62,226 nt of DNA, taken from contig NW_019174077.1 in assembly GCF_001642475.1 (NCBI RefSeq), positions 1 to 62,226 on the forward strand, given 5' to 3'. The notes under the pieces were generated by a model. The model worked only from the letters and a program-made list of their open reading frames with translations, was not told the DNA's origin and did no database searches. The DNA comes from Fonsecaea monophora. Lineage: Eukaryota > Ascomycota > Eurotiomycetes > Chaetothyriales > Herpotrichiellaceae. The translations under genes and the position numbers were made by a program. Of the stretch, positions 21,335 to 33,268 are shown one piece after another; within the stretch, counting starts at the first letter, position 1, and each line of letters starts with the position of its first letter.

Positions 21335-23326
21335 ATGCATGCCCAAAATGCCGCAGCCCTGGACAAGCTGCCTGAGGAGATTCTGATTGAGATCCTCGAC
21401 TACCTCGAACCTCAGGAACTTATCTCCATCCAACTCACATGTTCCACGTTGTCCAAGTTGGCACGTGCCAACCCCCTATGGAGGCACAAATGCTTCGAAA
21501 AGTCTCCCAGTGCCTCCATGAGGGCCACCAACAGTATCCTCAATACCCTCACGAATGCTTTACAAGGTCTGACTCTCTCAGAGCGCCCACGTCAATCACG
21601 CGTATCGCCTTCGAATGGTCATGTGCCGGAACGGCTTGGTGAAAGCGCACGTGCTCGGGCAGTCAATCAGTGGGATCTCTCAGGCAAAGGCGAAAGGGTG
21701 GATTGGTACTCAGAGTACAAGGCTAGATATGCTCCCCTGAGCGTCGACTGGCTTGCCCACGACCCCACAAGACACCTGGAGATCAGAGGTGTTGCTCCTC
21801 TCGCTGCGACTGATCAGATGGTTGGGTATTTGGAGGACGGAAGTGTCTGCGTCTGGGATCTCGGTCGGTGTGCCTCGGGAAGGAGGAAATTTCGAGAGCT
21901 GGGACGGAGCAAGCCATCCATCCTCTTCGCCGACGCCAATCAGCCAGGCGAGACTCTGGTGGTTGACTGTGTGAGTACCTTCCCTTCACAACAAAAGGCG
22001 TTCGTCGCTGTCGGCAACGTGTTGAACGAGATCGATCTCAACACCCTGTCCGTGGTGTCGCACGCCAGGTATCCCTTCCAAATTACCGCGTTATCGCAGT
22101 CAGCGTATCCGGAGCTGCCGTTGACGGTCGGCACTCAATGGAGCGTTCATATTGTAGATCCACGGATCCCTGTCATTCCGACCTCTCCGTCTTCTCACGA
22201 ACGAGTGGATGAAGTGCCATGCACGCCAGGACGGTCTACGGCGATCCTCCCCGATATGTCGGGAGATTCGTCAATGTTACCTGCCATCTTCGGCACGTCA
22301 CCTTCACCCCTGTCGACGTCCAGCACGGGACCGTCGACACATTCTTCCGGATCACCTAGCTGGCGCCCTTCTCATCGCCTACAGAATCCCCAGTGGATGG
22401 GCTATGCGCGAGTCGAGCCGGGGCCGCTCTCGATTCTGCACCACGCCGAGAACGAGATTCTCCTGTGCGGTAGATTCCCCAGTATACTATCCTACGACCG
22501 TCGATTTTTCCCCCGTCTCCAATACGTCATCCACTCCAGCGCCAGCCTCTCATCGCTGGCGTCAATACCCTATCCACCGGCCGGAGCGTCACCCAACGTC
22601 ACGGGCGATGCCACCCTCATCGCGTGCGGCGAATACAAAGGCCGCGGGTCTCTAGAGTTGTACTCGCTTCCGCACGTCAAGCCCGGACAAAGGCAATCCA
22701 ACCCGGACATCTCCACCAGTTCCAGCCCTTCTGAGGACGACGAGCTCGACATCACCAGGAACCGCAACCTGACCTCCTCCGACGGGCTCTTCAGCTACAA
22801 GAACCGCCAGGACGCGGCCAAGTCGAAGCTCCTGTCCGTGGCGTCGCAGGGCACCAAGATCGTCTTCTCCGACTCCGAGGGCGGCCTGAAATGGGTCGAG
22901 CGCGACGGCCACAGCCTCGTGCGGCGGTGGAACATCAACGGGTTCCAGATGGGCAGCGGCAGCCCGAACCACGCCATCGCGGCCTCGGCCTCGGTCCACG
23001 GCGACGCGGTCGCGCGCAAGATCATCCCGCTGGACGACGACGCGACGCCCTTCTCGTCCGAGTCCGAGCGCGGCCGCCGCGGCGACGCAGACCTGCTCGT
23101 GTGGACTGGCGAGAAGATCGGTGTCGTCACCTCGGACGCGCAGTTCATGGACCACGAGGAAATGGTCCGCGAGATCGAGGGCGACGTCGAAGAGCTGCGC
23201 GAGAAGGAGGAGCGCGAGAGGAAGCAGGAAGAGTACTCCAAGATCATGCGCCATGCCCTCGAGAGACAGGCCGACGAGAGGCGCTGGATGAGCCAGTTCA
23301 GACTCAAGAGGAGGGATTATTTCTGA
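21335..23326 (+). CDS. F-box protein with beta-propeller-like region
   Basis: Intronless, 663 aa. The first in-frame ATG (21335, MHAQNAAA) is used; upstream only a TTG is in frame. An F-box lies at about residues 9-50 (LDKLPEEILIEILDYLEPQELISIQLTCSTLSKLA...LWRHKC), suggesting a substrate receptor of an SCF ubiquitin ligase. Residues 140-480 have WD-like strands (VGYLEDGSVCVWDLGR, ITALSQSAYPELPLTVGT, WSVHIVDPRIP, LLCGRFPSILSYDRRFFPRLQ), interrupted by Ser/Pro-rich loops. The last about 50 residues form a charged coiled coil (EIEGDVEELREKEERERKQEE) ending FRLKRRDYF. The substrate is unknown. The 3' third has notably higher GC than the rest. Confidence 0.9.
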   Translation: MHAQNAAALDKLPEEILIEILDYLEPQELISIQLTCSTLSKLARANPLWRHKCFEKSPSASMRATNSILNTLTNALQGLTLSERPRQSRVSPSNGHVPERLGESARARAVNQWDLSGKGERVDWYSEYKARYAPLSVDWLAHDPTRHLEIRGVAPLAATDQMVGYLEDGSVCVWDLGRCASGRRKFRELGRSKPSILFADANQPGETLVVDCVSTFPSQQKAFVAVGNVLNEIDLNTLSVVSHARYPFQITALSQSAYPELPLTVGTQWSVHIVDPRIPVIPTSPSSHERVDEVPCTPGRSTAILPDMSGDSSMLPAIFGTSPSPLSTSSTGPSTHSSGSPSWRPSHRLQNPQWMGYARVEPGPLSILHHAENEILLCGRFPSILSYDRRFFPRLQYVIHSSASLSSLASIPYPPAGASPNVTGDATLIACGEYKGRGSLELYSLPHVKPGQRQSNPDISTSSSPSEDDELDITRNRNLTSSDGLFSYKNRQDAAKSKLLSVASQGTKIVFSDSEGGLKWVERDGHSLVRRWNINGFQMGSGSPNHAIAASASVHGDAVARKIIPLDDDATPFSSESERGRRGDADLLVWTGEKIGVVTSDAQFMDHEEMVREIEGDVEELREKEERERKQEEYSKIMRHALERQADERRWMSQFRLKRRDYF

Positions 23327-24137
23327 CACCCCTCCGGCTCCGCGCCGTCCTCATTTTTTTCCTCCGGGTTTTCTTTTTTGAGGCGCTCGAGGTACAAAGG
23401 GGGTTAAGAGATGACGATAGAGCCCGTCAAAAAGACACCGTGCTTTGGAAGATGAAAACAAGAACACCGTGTGTCGCCTGTCCGGTCCCCGGTATATTTT
23501 GAGACCGTTGCGGTTTGGAAAAGACTAGACACGTATAGATAGCTCTCTCAAGCTCCCAGCTATTGGGCCTTTCCCATACCCCTTTCCAGCCTGATTCAAA
23601 CACGTCCAGCGCGTTTCCCCTCCTACGGCCGATGACGTCCAAAAGAAAAACAACAAAGCAATGTTATGTACAGTGGTAGTTCTTTCCAGGTCCTTCGCGC
23701 CATTTAATCGGGAGACTTGGTTGTATTGTTTGTTATACATTACAGAAGCTAGCTACCCGGGTTGTGCCACACGACAGACTCGCTCGCTCAATCCCTGATC
23801 CTTTCTCGAGACCGATTTCAAATCGAACAGCAGTTCGCGTCATGGTCGAGTCGGCTACAGTTCCGCCGTGCAGCCCTGAAATGGTCCTTCAATTTCATTA
23901 ATTTGCTCCCTCACCCGTGCTTACATGCATGTATTGCTTGCCGCTCGGAGAAGCAGTGGAACCTCCAAGGCAGAGAAGAAAGAGAGAAAGAGCAAGGAAA
24001 AGAAAACAGACTTGACAGATAAACCCACCAGTGCTCGCCCTTGATGATCACAGCCAGCCGGTCACTCGGACGACCATTGTCAAAGACCCATTTCCACTCA
24101 TGTTGCAAATGACGTACATTTCATTCGGATGTCGAGT
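23327..24137. other. Convergent intergenic region
   Basis: 3' UTRs of the F-box gene and the tyrosinase gene. No gene recognised. Confidence 0.5.
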
Positions 24138-25244
24138 TTACGAGATGACAGTATCGTATTGATAGCAAAATGGGCCCGCGGTGGTGCTGATCAATTCCCG
24201 CACGGCAATAGGCTCCAGCTGAAAGTAGCCCCAGTCGGGTTCGATTGAATCTAGGGTAACTACCGGCGAGGGCGGTGTGTTCAGCGCAGTACCCGTTGAC
24301 CCGTCTAGCTGATCCGCCAGCTCGGGGTAGTTGGTCTGCCAACTCCAGTAGACCTTATCGATCATGGTATGCAGAGGATACCAAACAGGATCCTGAGCAG
24401 ATACATGTATACTGTCCATCTGGCCTCCGACGGAGAAATGTGCGCCTGAGTGGATGCCCAGAGAAGAAGACCCGATGACACCGTTGAGAAGGAACTCAAA
24501 GTTCGAGGCATTGGTCGCGTGCACGGCAGCAACAAGTTCAGCGGTGTTGGTGTACGTCTGAGAGACGTAAGCATTCAGGTCGCGCATCAAGCAGATCTCG
24601 TTGCGAGAGAACGCATCGGCTGGTAGCGTGCCGGTGGCGAGTTGTGTCGGGTCAATGAATTTTAGTGGCGCAATCATGTTTGCGAAAGGTCCGGTTGTGA
24701 CACAACCTCCACCTGTACCGTGAGGGATGGTCAACTGTGCGCCGAGGGTGATTGGACCTGTATTGTTATAGATTCCGTCGCCAGACATGGAGTAATCGGA
24801 ACCGTCAAAGATGGGGAATGCGTGGGGGTCAGAAGCCGTCGCGGCAAAGTCCCAGTAAGGGAATGCTCCTGTATAGCCACAGGTCTGTTGCAGGTCGGTC
24901 TCATAAAGCCAGAGGAAGTAGCGATGCCAGGTCAAGAAGAAGGCGTCAAGATGGACATATTGTGTGCGGTTTACGTGAATGACGGCATAGTCCATGTATC
25001 TGTTGATGGCTGCGGGATATTGAACTGGGTCGAGCTGAGATGGCTGAGCCATTAGACACTTCACGGCGTCCGTGTATGCTTTTCGGTCAGCCGCCGCCAT
25101 GTTGTTGAAGTCCACCCGAGTTCTGATGTTTTCCGGCGTACATGACCAGTCTCCTCTGCCGATATGTCTCAATGGTGCAGCGAAGGTAAACGAAATGAAC
25201 AGCAAGACAGTAATAGTAACGAAGGACAAGAGCGAGCGTGGCAT
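24138..25244 (-). CDS. Secreted tyrosinase-family copper oxidase
   Basis: Single exon, 368 aa. The start is the ATG at 25244 (MPRSLLSF), which gives a clean signal peptide of about 23 residues (TVLLFISFTFAAP). Copper A ligands are H90, H98 and H107 (in HVNRTQYVHLD and LTWHRYFLWLYE). Copper B ligands are H265 and H269 (HSGAHFSV) and H292 (DPVWYPLHTMID). These define a type-3 copper enzyme that oxidises monophenols or diphenols. At this length it lacks the long C-terminal autoinhibitory extension of many fungal tyrosinases, so it resembles the short secreted forms. Cys residues in SCTPENIR, KCLM, TCGYTG, GGCV and EICLM could form disulfides. No partner gene is adjacent; melanin or phenolic metabolism is only an inference. 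Confidence 0.95.
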   Translation of the reverse strand: MPRSLLSFVTITVLLFISFTFAAPLRHIGRGDWSCTPENIRTRVDFNNMAAADRKAYTDAVKCLMAQPSQLDPVQYPAAINRYMDYAVIHVNRTQYVHLDAFFLTWHRYFLWLYETDLQQTCGYTGAFPYWDFAATASDPHAFPIFDGSDYSMSGDGIYNNTGPITLGAQLTIPHGTGGGCVTTGPFANMIAPLKFIDPTQLATGTLPADAFSRNEICLMRDLNAYVSQTYTNTAELVAAVHATNASNFEFLLNGVIGSSSLGIHSGAHFSVGGQMDSIHVSAQDPVWYPLHTMIDKVYWSWQTNYPELADQLDGSTGTALNTPPSPVVTLDSIEPDWGYFQLEPIAVRELISTTAGPFCYQYDTVIS

Positions 25245-27888
25245 GATGGGCAACCTAAGCGAGAGTTCAGAGTGCCCGTGAAGAGTAGTGAAGGTCAGTA
25301 TGCACACCAGGGAGATGTGGCAGTGTTAATTCTTGAGTGAGGGAAGAACACATTGTCAGGGAGAGGGAGGACACTCAGATCTAAATACCGGATGGTCCAA
25401 ACCACCACGGTAGTCAGGTAGCACTTGTCGAGTCTCCTCGCCGAGATAGCTGATTGACTTACAGCATCTAGCCGTGTGTAAGAAGCAATGGGAGGCGGGA
25501 TGCATAAATGGCCCATGCATGGAGAAGCTCGTTTAGGTGGTGGGTGCGAAGAAGTGGAGTGTCTGTGATGGAGGTGCGGTTTGCGTCGTTGAGAGTCTCG
25601 ATGCGTAACCGACAGGGGGTCGTTGGAAGAGGTTGGAGGCCTTGACGGCCTAGCAAACTTTGAGCTCATAGGAGCTGAGAGCAGATCCAAGCCATTGTTG
25701 GTTAGGTCGGGTCATCTAGAGATGAGCTTAACCATGCTTCATCTTCGCTTTCGGTGGGTCAATAGCGAGACTAGGATGCCTTGACCAGGACAAAGTCATC
25801 GTTGCCGATCAAGGTGGTGTTGTCAATGCGGGGAATGCGATGAGAGCTGCTCTCGGTCGCCCTTCAGACTTGCGTGTCTGGCTGGACCGGATGCTCAGCC
25901 TTCCATAGGAAGCTACCCACCTCTCAACTCTGGTCTTTAGCACTCCCGCGTCGCGCCTAAGGAGACATTTGTATTCTTCCTCTTTGCTCTTTATTAGGGA
26001 AGAAAGGTCATTCGTCCTCCCATATACTTCACGCTATAGTCTCGAGCTCGGCATGATGTGTAGGTGGAGACACAGATACTTGCTCAACATCTATTGGGTC
26101 TTTGTCGCTCATGCAGAACCGTTCTTGCTGCAGGAGCACGGTGGTACTGAAACTTGGCGAATGTAAGAGAGCACCTGGCCTGGCCCTCCTTACCGCAGTG
26201 TGTTGACTTGTGTCTGCTAGTGGTGGTCGTTACGTCGGTCTTTGGCAGGCCAAAAGAGATCAGGCAGGTTCCATCAATATGGCCTGAACTTGTCATTGTA
26301 AGCAGTCATATGCGCAACATCCACTATTGGATGGATCTTAGCCACCACGTTGTACAGATGATGCGACTTCGATAAGTGGGCGCGAACGCCACCTTGTTCG
26401 TTGCCCACCCAAAGCGCAGGACATTCCTTTCCTGTAAGTTGTGGATCTCTGTGACATAGAACGTTAGCTGGTGCTGAAATGCGCTGGTGATATTGGCTAG
26501 GGACGAAACACAGCCCTGTTCTCCCTGACGCAGGCACCCTTGTCGCCATGTTTTCGATGATATGCCGGGAAACAACTTCCTACACCGTGTAATCAGCTCG
26601 ATTTTCGTTGTTGGATCCCTGGTGGGGTACATGTCGGAGAAATATGCCAACCAGTGGTCTGTGTCACGGTCCTTTGGTTCTGTTTCGCATCATGGCATGT
26701 TCCATTAACCCCAGTGACAGCGTCGCAGCGGTGTAGAGCTCTACCGGGCGTCATACAAAGATTATGCGCATTCGAATAGCTCTGACGTGCCTTGAGCTGG
26801 GGAGGAATGTGTCAGCGTGGCGGAACGCAACGCTACAAAAACCGGTCAAGGAATACCGGTCAGGCAGGCAGTGACACGAGCCAGCCACTTGGAATACTTA
26901 CGGTGGCGGTGCGCCACATCCGCCATTTTAAGGACCTTAGCACCAGGATCTTTGGAAAAGAGGACTCCGTTGCGGATAAAGATGCGCGTAGCTGTGGGTA
27001 GGATGGAACGCGGTTGGTGATGGGAAGGGCCCTCAAGGAAGATAGAGCAAATCAGTCGTCCATGATACGAATTGTTTGAGAAGGAGAATCTGGGTGCTTC
27101 GAAAGTCAACTCATTCGCCTTCCCATCTTCTACGCTGTGTTGTATCGTCCTCAAACTGCGCGGGGATCACATCTTCGTTCCACTGAAGTCGGAGAACTCA
27201 GATCCGATACAAGGAGGCGTGGTCCCAACTCTTCAGACGGTACAAACTTCGCTGTGAGCAGACTTGTCGTAAAACGGATACACCATGTCAGGTCTAGGTG
27301 AGCTGGATTATGAGGTGCACGACTTTTGGAGGAGGCAGCTTTCAGATATGAGACATCGTCAGCAGAAACACAGGCAATGCACTCAGTAGTAACCCTCGAA
27401 ATGCCTGAAGATGGAGACTGGATGGCATCTTGCAGATGTGGTTTGCTTCTTGCACGAGGCAGAAGAGAGGAGAGTGGTAAATACTGAATCTTGAATGGCA
27501 TTATTCAAAGATTTCATTCAGCCCCCACGAACAATCATAATCGAGATCGCAATGACAATAGAGGATCACGTGTTCGCAGCTGGACTCGACAGAAGGACGA
27601 ATGCGCAGGCAGTTTGGTGCAGCCAAAAGGGCAAAAAACCCGAGACCCCGGAATCTGGCAGCAAGAATCTTGAACACCAGGAGGCGCAATATTATTTCTT
27701 CATCAAAGGCGCAGGCATTGATCAAGGCATTTTCAGCCCAAGCACAATCCCATCATACTCCTTCATCAACGCGTCTGTCTCGATGGTATATCTTCTCTCG
27801 TTCTGTTTCCTCGCGTCCTCATCCTCATCCTCGCCCTCGTCCTCGCCCTGGACTTCCTCCTCTCGACCTTCTCCGGCCGACCAGTGAC
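25245..27888. other. Gene-poor 2.6-kb region with coding-like scraps
   Basis: No intact gene is supported. On the minus strand, 26330-26695 includes a protein-like stretch (DHWLAYFSDMYPTRDP, IELITRCRKLFPG). 26920-27150 includes another (CSIFLEGPSHH, ATRIFIRNGVLFSKDPGAKVL), followed by a plausible GTAAGT donor near 26900. They cannot be joined into one frame by eye. They may be relics of a decayed gene or chance. The last part is the 5' UTR of the nucleoporin gene. Confidence 0.4.
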
Positions 27889-30800
27889 ATGCCGAAACGT
27901 GTCGCAGACGAATATATCACAAAGGACAACGGTTCTATAGCCAACAACCCCACCGCAGACGAAAAGCCCAAAATGTCAACAGCAGCTCAACAGGCTCGGC
28001 GAAAGTGAGTTGTTTTGTCCAGCATACCTTCGAATCCATCTCTTTGTCGCGCTTATGTTGTTGCCCTCCTGGATTTGATCCCCAGAATTCTTCCATTCCC
28101 CTGCCCCGGGTGCCCTGCTCCAGTCGCTTGGCTGCAGTTATCCGTAGGCTTTACGCCCGCCGCCTTCCCTTCGCCTTGACCTTTTCGCATCTTTAATAAG
28201 CCCCTACGATCATCATTTACTAACTTCCTCTCAGAATAGCCACGCCGCGAGGTCGCCTAGGCGCAAACCGCTCCTCTCATCCCTCGTCGTCCTTCGGCGC
28301 CTCGAACCCTTTTGCTCAAAGCACAACCCAACAGCAGCCTTTTCCTACTGTGAACGGTGGTGTTGCCTTTGGCACTACCCAGTCCTTTCCACCGGCATCT
28401 GCTGGCACGAGCAGTTCCTTCAATTTCCAGCCTCCGCAGGCGAGCTCCTTTACATTCGGTGCACCGGCCGGCACACCTAATCCCTTTGCAAATGTGAATG
28501 GAAGCGCGGACGCGCAAGATATCTCAATGGAGTCACCCCAGAAGAAACCTGCGTTTGGGAGCGCTTTTGGATCAAACAGTTTCACTTTTGGCCAACCAGC
28601 AGGACAACAGTCCAGTGCCCCCTTCAGTGGTTTTGGTGGAACTTCGTCTGCAAATACCAACGGTACAAGTTTGTTTGGACAATCTACGAAACCCGCAGAA
28701 GCCCCTGCCCCAACGAACCTATTTACTCAGCCTTCCCAGTCGCAGCCGCTGTTTGCGTTCGGCCAGTCCTCGTCGACGACAGAGCCTCAGACCCCCGCGT
28801 TCAGCTTCGGCCAAAGCACTTCTGTTCCACAGAGCCCTCTACCCGCTTTCGGCACCAAACAGGGTAGCGATACGCAACCTCCGGCCTCAAAATTCGCTTT
28901 CGGACAGACCAGTACCGCGCCACAGAGTCAAGGCCCTGGACAATTTGGCTTAAATGTACCAGCGTCCCAGAGTGTTGGTAGCAGTCTCTTTCCCGCAACA
29001 CTAAATGAGACCACCAATACTGGGTTCCCAAAGTCGACATCCATTGAGTTTTCTTTCGGACAAACCTCCGCTCAAACTCCCTCGACGAGCACTCCCTTCG
29101 CTAATCCTGGATCCGCGAAAGCGGAAGATTCCAAAGCTGCGAGCTCGTTGTTTAGTGCTGGGAACACATCTCAGCCTTCACTCGCGCCGCAGCAGCAAGC
29201 GTCATCTCCAGAAAAGCCAGCTGCTTCGGAATCCAGTGCGCAGCCTGTCAACCCTTTCGCTGGTCTCTTCGCCACTGCGAGTGGTTCAACTCCAGCCTTT
29301 CCCACATCTAAGCCCGCGTTTAACCTGGGTACAGCGAGTCAGTCATCCATGCCCGTGGCCGAACAGCGTGAGACAACCACGACCAAGTCACCATTCGGCT
29401 TTGGGACCACGGTGCAACCTAAGTCTGCCGCGAATGAATCTGAACCGAAGCCGGCGAGTTCAACGTTCAACTTCGGCTCCACAACAGCAGCAACTCCATC
29501 AACTGCATCAGCTGTCTTTGGCGGAGCCGGAAATTCTGGGAGATATACTGCTCAATCGGAGACTCCCAAAGCTGGCCCTCCGTTGGGCATTACGCAGGGA
29601 GATGCTGCGGCAAAACCACTGTTCAACTTTACCACCCCGTCAAAGCCTGCCTCTGGTGGGGAATTGTTTTCGGCCTCGAAAGGGCCCGAAGAAGGCAAGG
29701 CTACGAGTACAAGCCTTTTTAACAAGCTAAGTAACGCTGTGGAGAGTTCACCCCAGCCTTTTTTCAATGCACAACCCAAAGCTACACAAGAAAAAAGTCA
29801 GCCGCAAACGGCGACCACGAGTCTGTTCCCCAGTGCCCGCAATTCTGGTGTGGACAAAGGTGAGCGCTCTGCAGCAACTTCAACGCAATCATCTCCCACT
29901 CCCACCATATTCAGTGGTTTGTCCCAGCCAGGACCTCAACAATCTCAAGCCACGGAAAAGTCAGCATCCACATCTATCAACTTCCCTGCCCCCGCTGTGC
30001 GAGACGATCAACCTACAACTGGAGAGCTAAGCCTCTCCGCAGGGGCCGCCGTCGGCGCGGCACAAAAGCCTTCTGAAGGTGCACAGGGATCTGCCATGGA
30101 TCTTGAGCCAGTGAAGAGACCTGTATACACCAAGGCCCCGTCACGAGTTCCTGGCCACACCACTCCCCAGCAATTCCAGGAGTTTGATCGGGACTACCGT
30201 CTTCATTCTCTGAACTACGGTCTCCAGAAGAAGATAGCTACCCTGGACCCGCGTTCGCAAGATTTCGAACACATCATCCGGCATTACGTAGCTGCGCGTG
30301 ACAGCATTGGCGCATCGCTCGGATTGTTCGTGCGCAACGTCGCAGGGATGAAGAGGAAAGCCGATCGCGTCGATGATCATGAAGAAACCGAGCAAAACAA
30401 AAAAACACGAGAAACAAGCTCACAAACCCCACCCAGCTTTGGCTCGCAACTCACTCCTGTGTCATCTGGCCCAAGTGCGCCTGTGGCAAACAATTCTGCA
30501 AAAGGTAGTCAGATACGTTCGACCACGGCTGGGATGCTCAAGGACAAAGCCCCGACATTCGGATCGAACAGCATATCTGGACCGGCCAATGCAGGATTCA
30601 AGCCGAACGTAAACCCTTTTGCAGGGCTTGCCTCGACAGCTACTACGGATGCGAGCCCTTATTCCGGCGCACATCAGATAACGAATACGCCGTCATCCGT
30701 ACCATCGACGACACCAACGAAACCACCCCCGAAGCCTTCGACTTTTGAGGTTCCCAAGTTTGGGAGTGGCAGCACCAATTTCCTTGCTGCATTCGGCCAG

Positions 30801-32525
30801 AAAGCAAAGGCAAATGCTGACAAGTTCGAGAGGGATCTGATTGAAAAGCGCAAGGCTGAAGAGTTCGATTCAGATGAAGACGACGAGGAAACGTTCCGTC
30901 AACGGATCGAGGAGGAAACCCGCGCAAAGAAGGCAAAAATTGACGCCGTAGCGAAGGCGGGGTTCAAACCGACATTTGGTTCTAGTACTACCGCACCGCC
31001 GTCTAAGGAGCGGGATATTCTCAAAGCTTCCTCTGCAACTTTTATCCCCTCAGCGTCTCCCAATCCCTTTTCCGCACTCACGTCTAAAGGTGTCAGTGTG
31101 AAACAAGCGGATCCCGCTGACGCAGAAGAGAACGAGAACAGCGGCTCAAGTCATGATCAAGCCGCCGGTAGTGAAGAAGAAGATTCTGATGACGATAGTG
31201 AGGCAGAAGAGCCCGAAGATGATCTTCCAGAAGACGACGTTGCCGAAGAAAACGGAGAGGGAGAGGATGAAGATGACGATGATAATGATCTGGGGGCTGC
31301 CATGGACAGGGCAAAGAACAATCCAAATGCCGGCAAAAGCTTATTCGATCGTATCGAGCCAAACCCCAACAAAGAGAAAGCGACGCCGACGAATGGAGAG
31401 AAAAATAACTCGGACATGGAATCAACGACCATCCAACCGACAAAGAACTCCTCGTTTCAATCGCCAGCCTTTGGATCTCAAGTCGCAAAATCAACGCCTG
31501 AAAATTCATCGGGTTCTCTCCTCAGCTCTTCGACTGGTGCATCGACTCCCAAGCCAACAGGCGGGTTCCAATTCACTCCGATAGGAGCAAGTACGACACC
31601 TACAAGCGCTCCCGGCGCCTCAATCTTCTCCGGCGGCGCTACCAGACAGGGTCCAGTTCCAGGGGAGGGTTTATTTGGCTCTCGACCAAGTACGCCGAGC
31701 AATGCCGACAAGAACCCCAGCCTTGCCAAATCGGTCCTCACTTCCCCAGCAGGGACTGACAACACGTGGAAGGAGGGCGCACCTATCTCTTTCGCAAACG
31801 GAGACAACAGTACAAGTGCCCCTGTTTTCAAGTTCACGGCCGCTTCTCCAGGTGAAAAGGAGAAGGACTCAGCCACATCCAAGTCTCTCAGTACCCTCTT
31901 TGGCACAACTGGACCGGGCTCGCGCGGGTCCGACACACCAAGTTTAGGCTTTCAATTTGGAGCGCCGACTCCGTCACCAGCACCCGGCTATCTGGGTGCC
32001 ATTTCGCATCTAGGAGGTGGTTCTGTGGCTAGTTCTGTTGTCTCATCTCGCGCCACCTCGCCTGGTCTAACCGATAACGAGTCTGTCGCTACAAATGAAA
32101 CCGACGAAAGCACCGACGATCCGCAAACCTCTTTAATGGATTCGCGAGCAGGAGAAGAGAATGAGACGTGCCTCTGGGAAGGTCGCTCCAAAGCCCTCAT
32201 GTTTGTCAACACTGAGGCTGCAAAGGGCACCAAACACACTCCAAACGACTGGAATTCGATGGGCGTGGGCCAAATCCGAGTCCTCAAGAACAACGACAAC
32301 GATAAAACCCGCGTGGTGTTCCGCGTGGAACCCAGCGCTAATATTCTTTTCAATTCCCATCTTGTGGGAAGTACGAACTACGAGAGTGTCCCCAGTAATA
32401 AGAGTGGCGCTGTGAGGGGAGCACTGATGTACAAGGGAAATCTGACGCGATTAGTGTTCAAATTGAAGACACCAGAGATGGCGAGTGAGTTGGCGAAGAT
32501 TCTGGAGCAGAACAAAAGTGCTTGA
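27889..32525 (+). CDS. NUP2: Nucleoporin Nup2/Nup50 type with FG repeats and Ran-binding domain
   Basis: Two exons, 27889-28004 and 28235-32525, with a 230-nt intron (GTGAGT...CTAAC...CAG); 1468 aa. The N-terminus has KRVADEYITKDN, matching the Nup50-type importin-binding motif, followed by a basic patch (QARRKIATPRGRLG). Residues about 50-560 are FG-repeat rich (many FGQ, FGS, SLF and FTFG). A second FG-type block with acidic tracts (EEDSDDDSEAEEPEDD) follows. The C-terminus, residues about 1345-1468, is a RanBP1-type domain (ETCLWEGRSKALMF, WNSMGVGQIRVLKN, TRVVFRVEP, LTRLVFKLKTPEMASELAKIL). It would act at the nuclear basket in importin-alpha/Ran cycling. It is longer than yeast Nup2 (about 720 aa), and most of the excess is low-complexity repeats. 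Confidence 0.95.
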
Positions 32526-33268
32526 ACAATTCTTGGGAGTGTTTTTTTACTTCTAATACGAGATGGCTGGACGGTTGAGCAAGAAAAGGAACATCGCATA
32601 TACCAGATGCGGAGAAATGCACAGCGATGGAGTTTTGGGAGCCTTGTTTATCAATGTACAGCAACAAGATATCTGTGATATGATGCCACCACATCCAAAC
32701 CATCGCACGAGACGATATTGTGAATGTGCGCCCCAGGTCAAGTTCGGTTTTTGAAAGATTTTTGTGTCTCCTTGTGGCCACCAGGACCAAGTTGACCTTT
32801 TGTCTCTCAAAACACTTGATGCTCCCTGAGGTGTTCATTTCGACAATATTGGAGCGATCTGGTTTTTGATGGTAAAGCTTGGATTGGGCAGAGAGGAAAC
32901 GCAGGGCTACATAAGAACGTTGAATAAGAGAGAACTGCTTCCTTGACAAAAATTTTATTGTTCTCCGAGGGATGATTGGTATCTCAGCACCTACACCTTC
33001 TCGCCGTAGCGGGTAACACATGGTAATAGTAGTACGCACGCAGAATTCTTTTGTGGGTCATAATCTCCTCTCATCCTTGTCCGGCTGACTTCTTTGCCCC
33101 CTTGGGTGTTCTTCTACAGTTTTAGTCTGGAACCCAGACTCTCCTCTCTCTCGCTGGCTTCCTGGACACCGGGAACCTCCTGCCACCCAAAACCGCCCAG
33201 CAAGACGTCGCTCGCAGCGTAGCCTTTTCGTGATCCGGTAGTACACGAGGAGAACCTTAAGGGGTTAT
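32526..33268. other. Convergent intergenic region
   Basis: 3' UTRs of the nucleoporin and eL31 genes; no gene recognised. Confidence 0.5.

Noticed and set aside
22652..23329. 225-codon minus-strand frame opposite the F-box gene
   Set aside because: Shadow of a GC-biased coding region.
27495..27887. 131-codon frame ending just before the nucleoporin ATG
   Set aside because: Ser/Pro-rich end and no homology features; more likely 5' UTR. An upstream frame with a regulatory role cannot be excluded.
29005..29730. 241-codon plus-strand frame inside the nucleoporin gene
   Set aside because: Alternate frame of FG repeats; Ser/Pro/Arg rich artefact.
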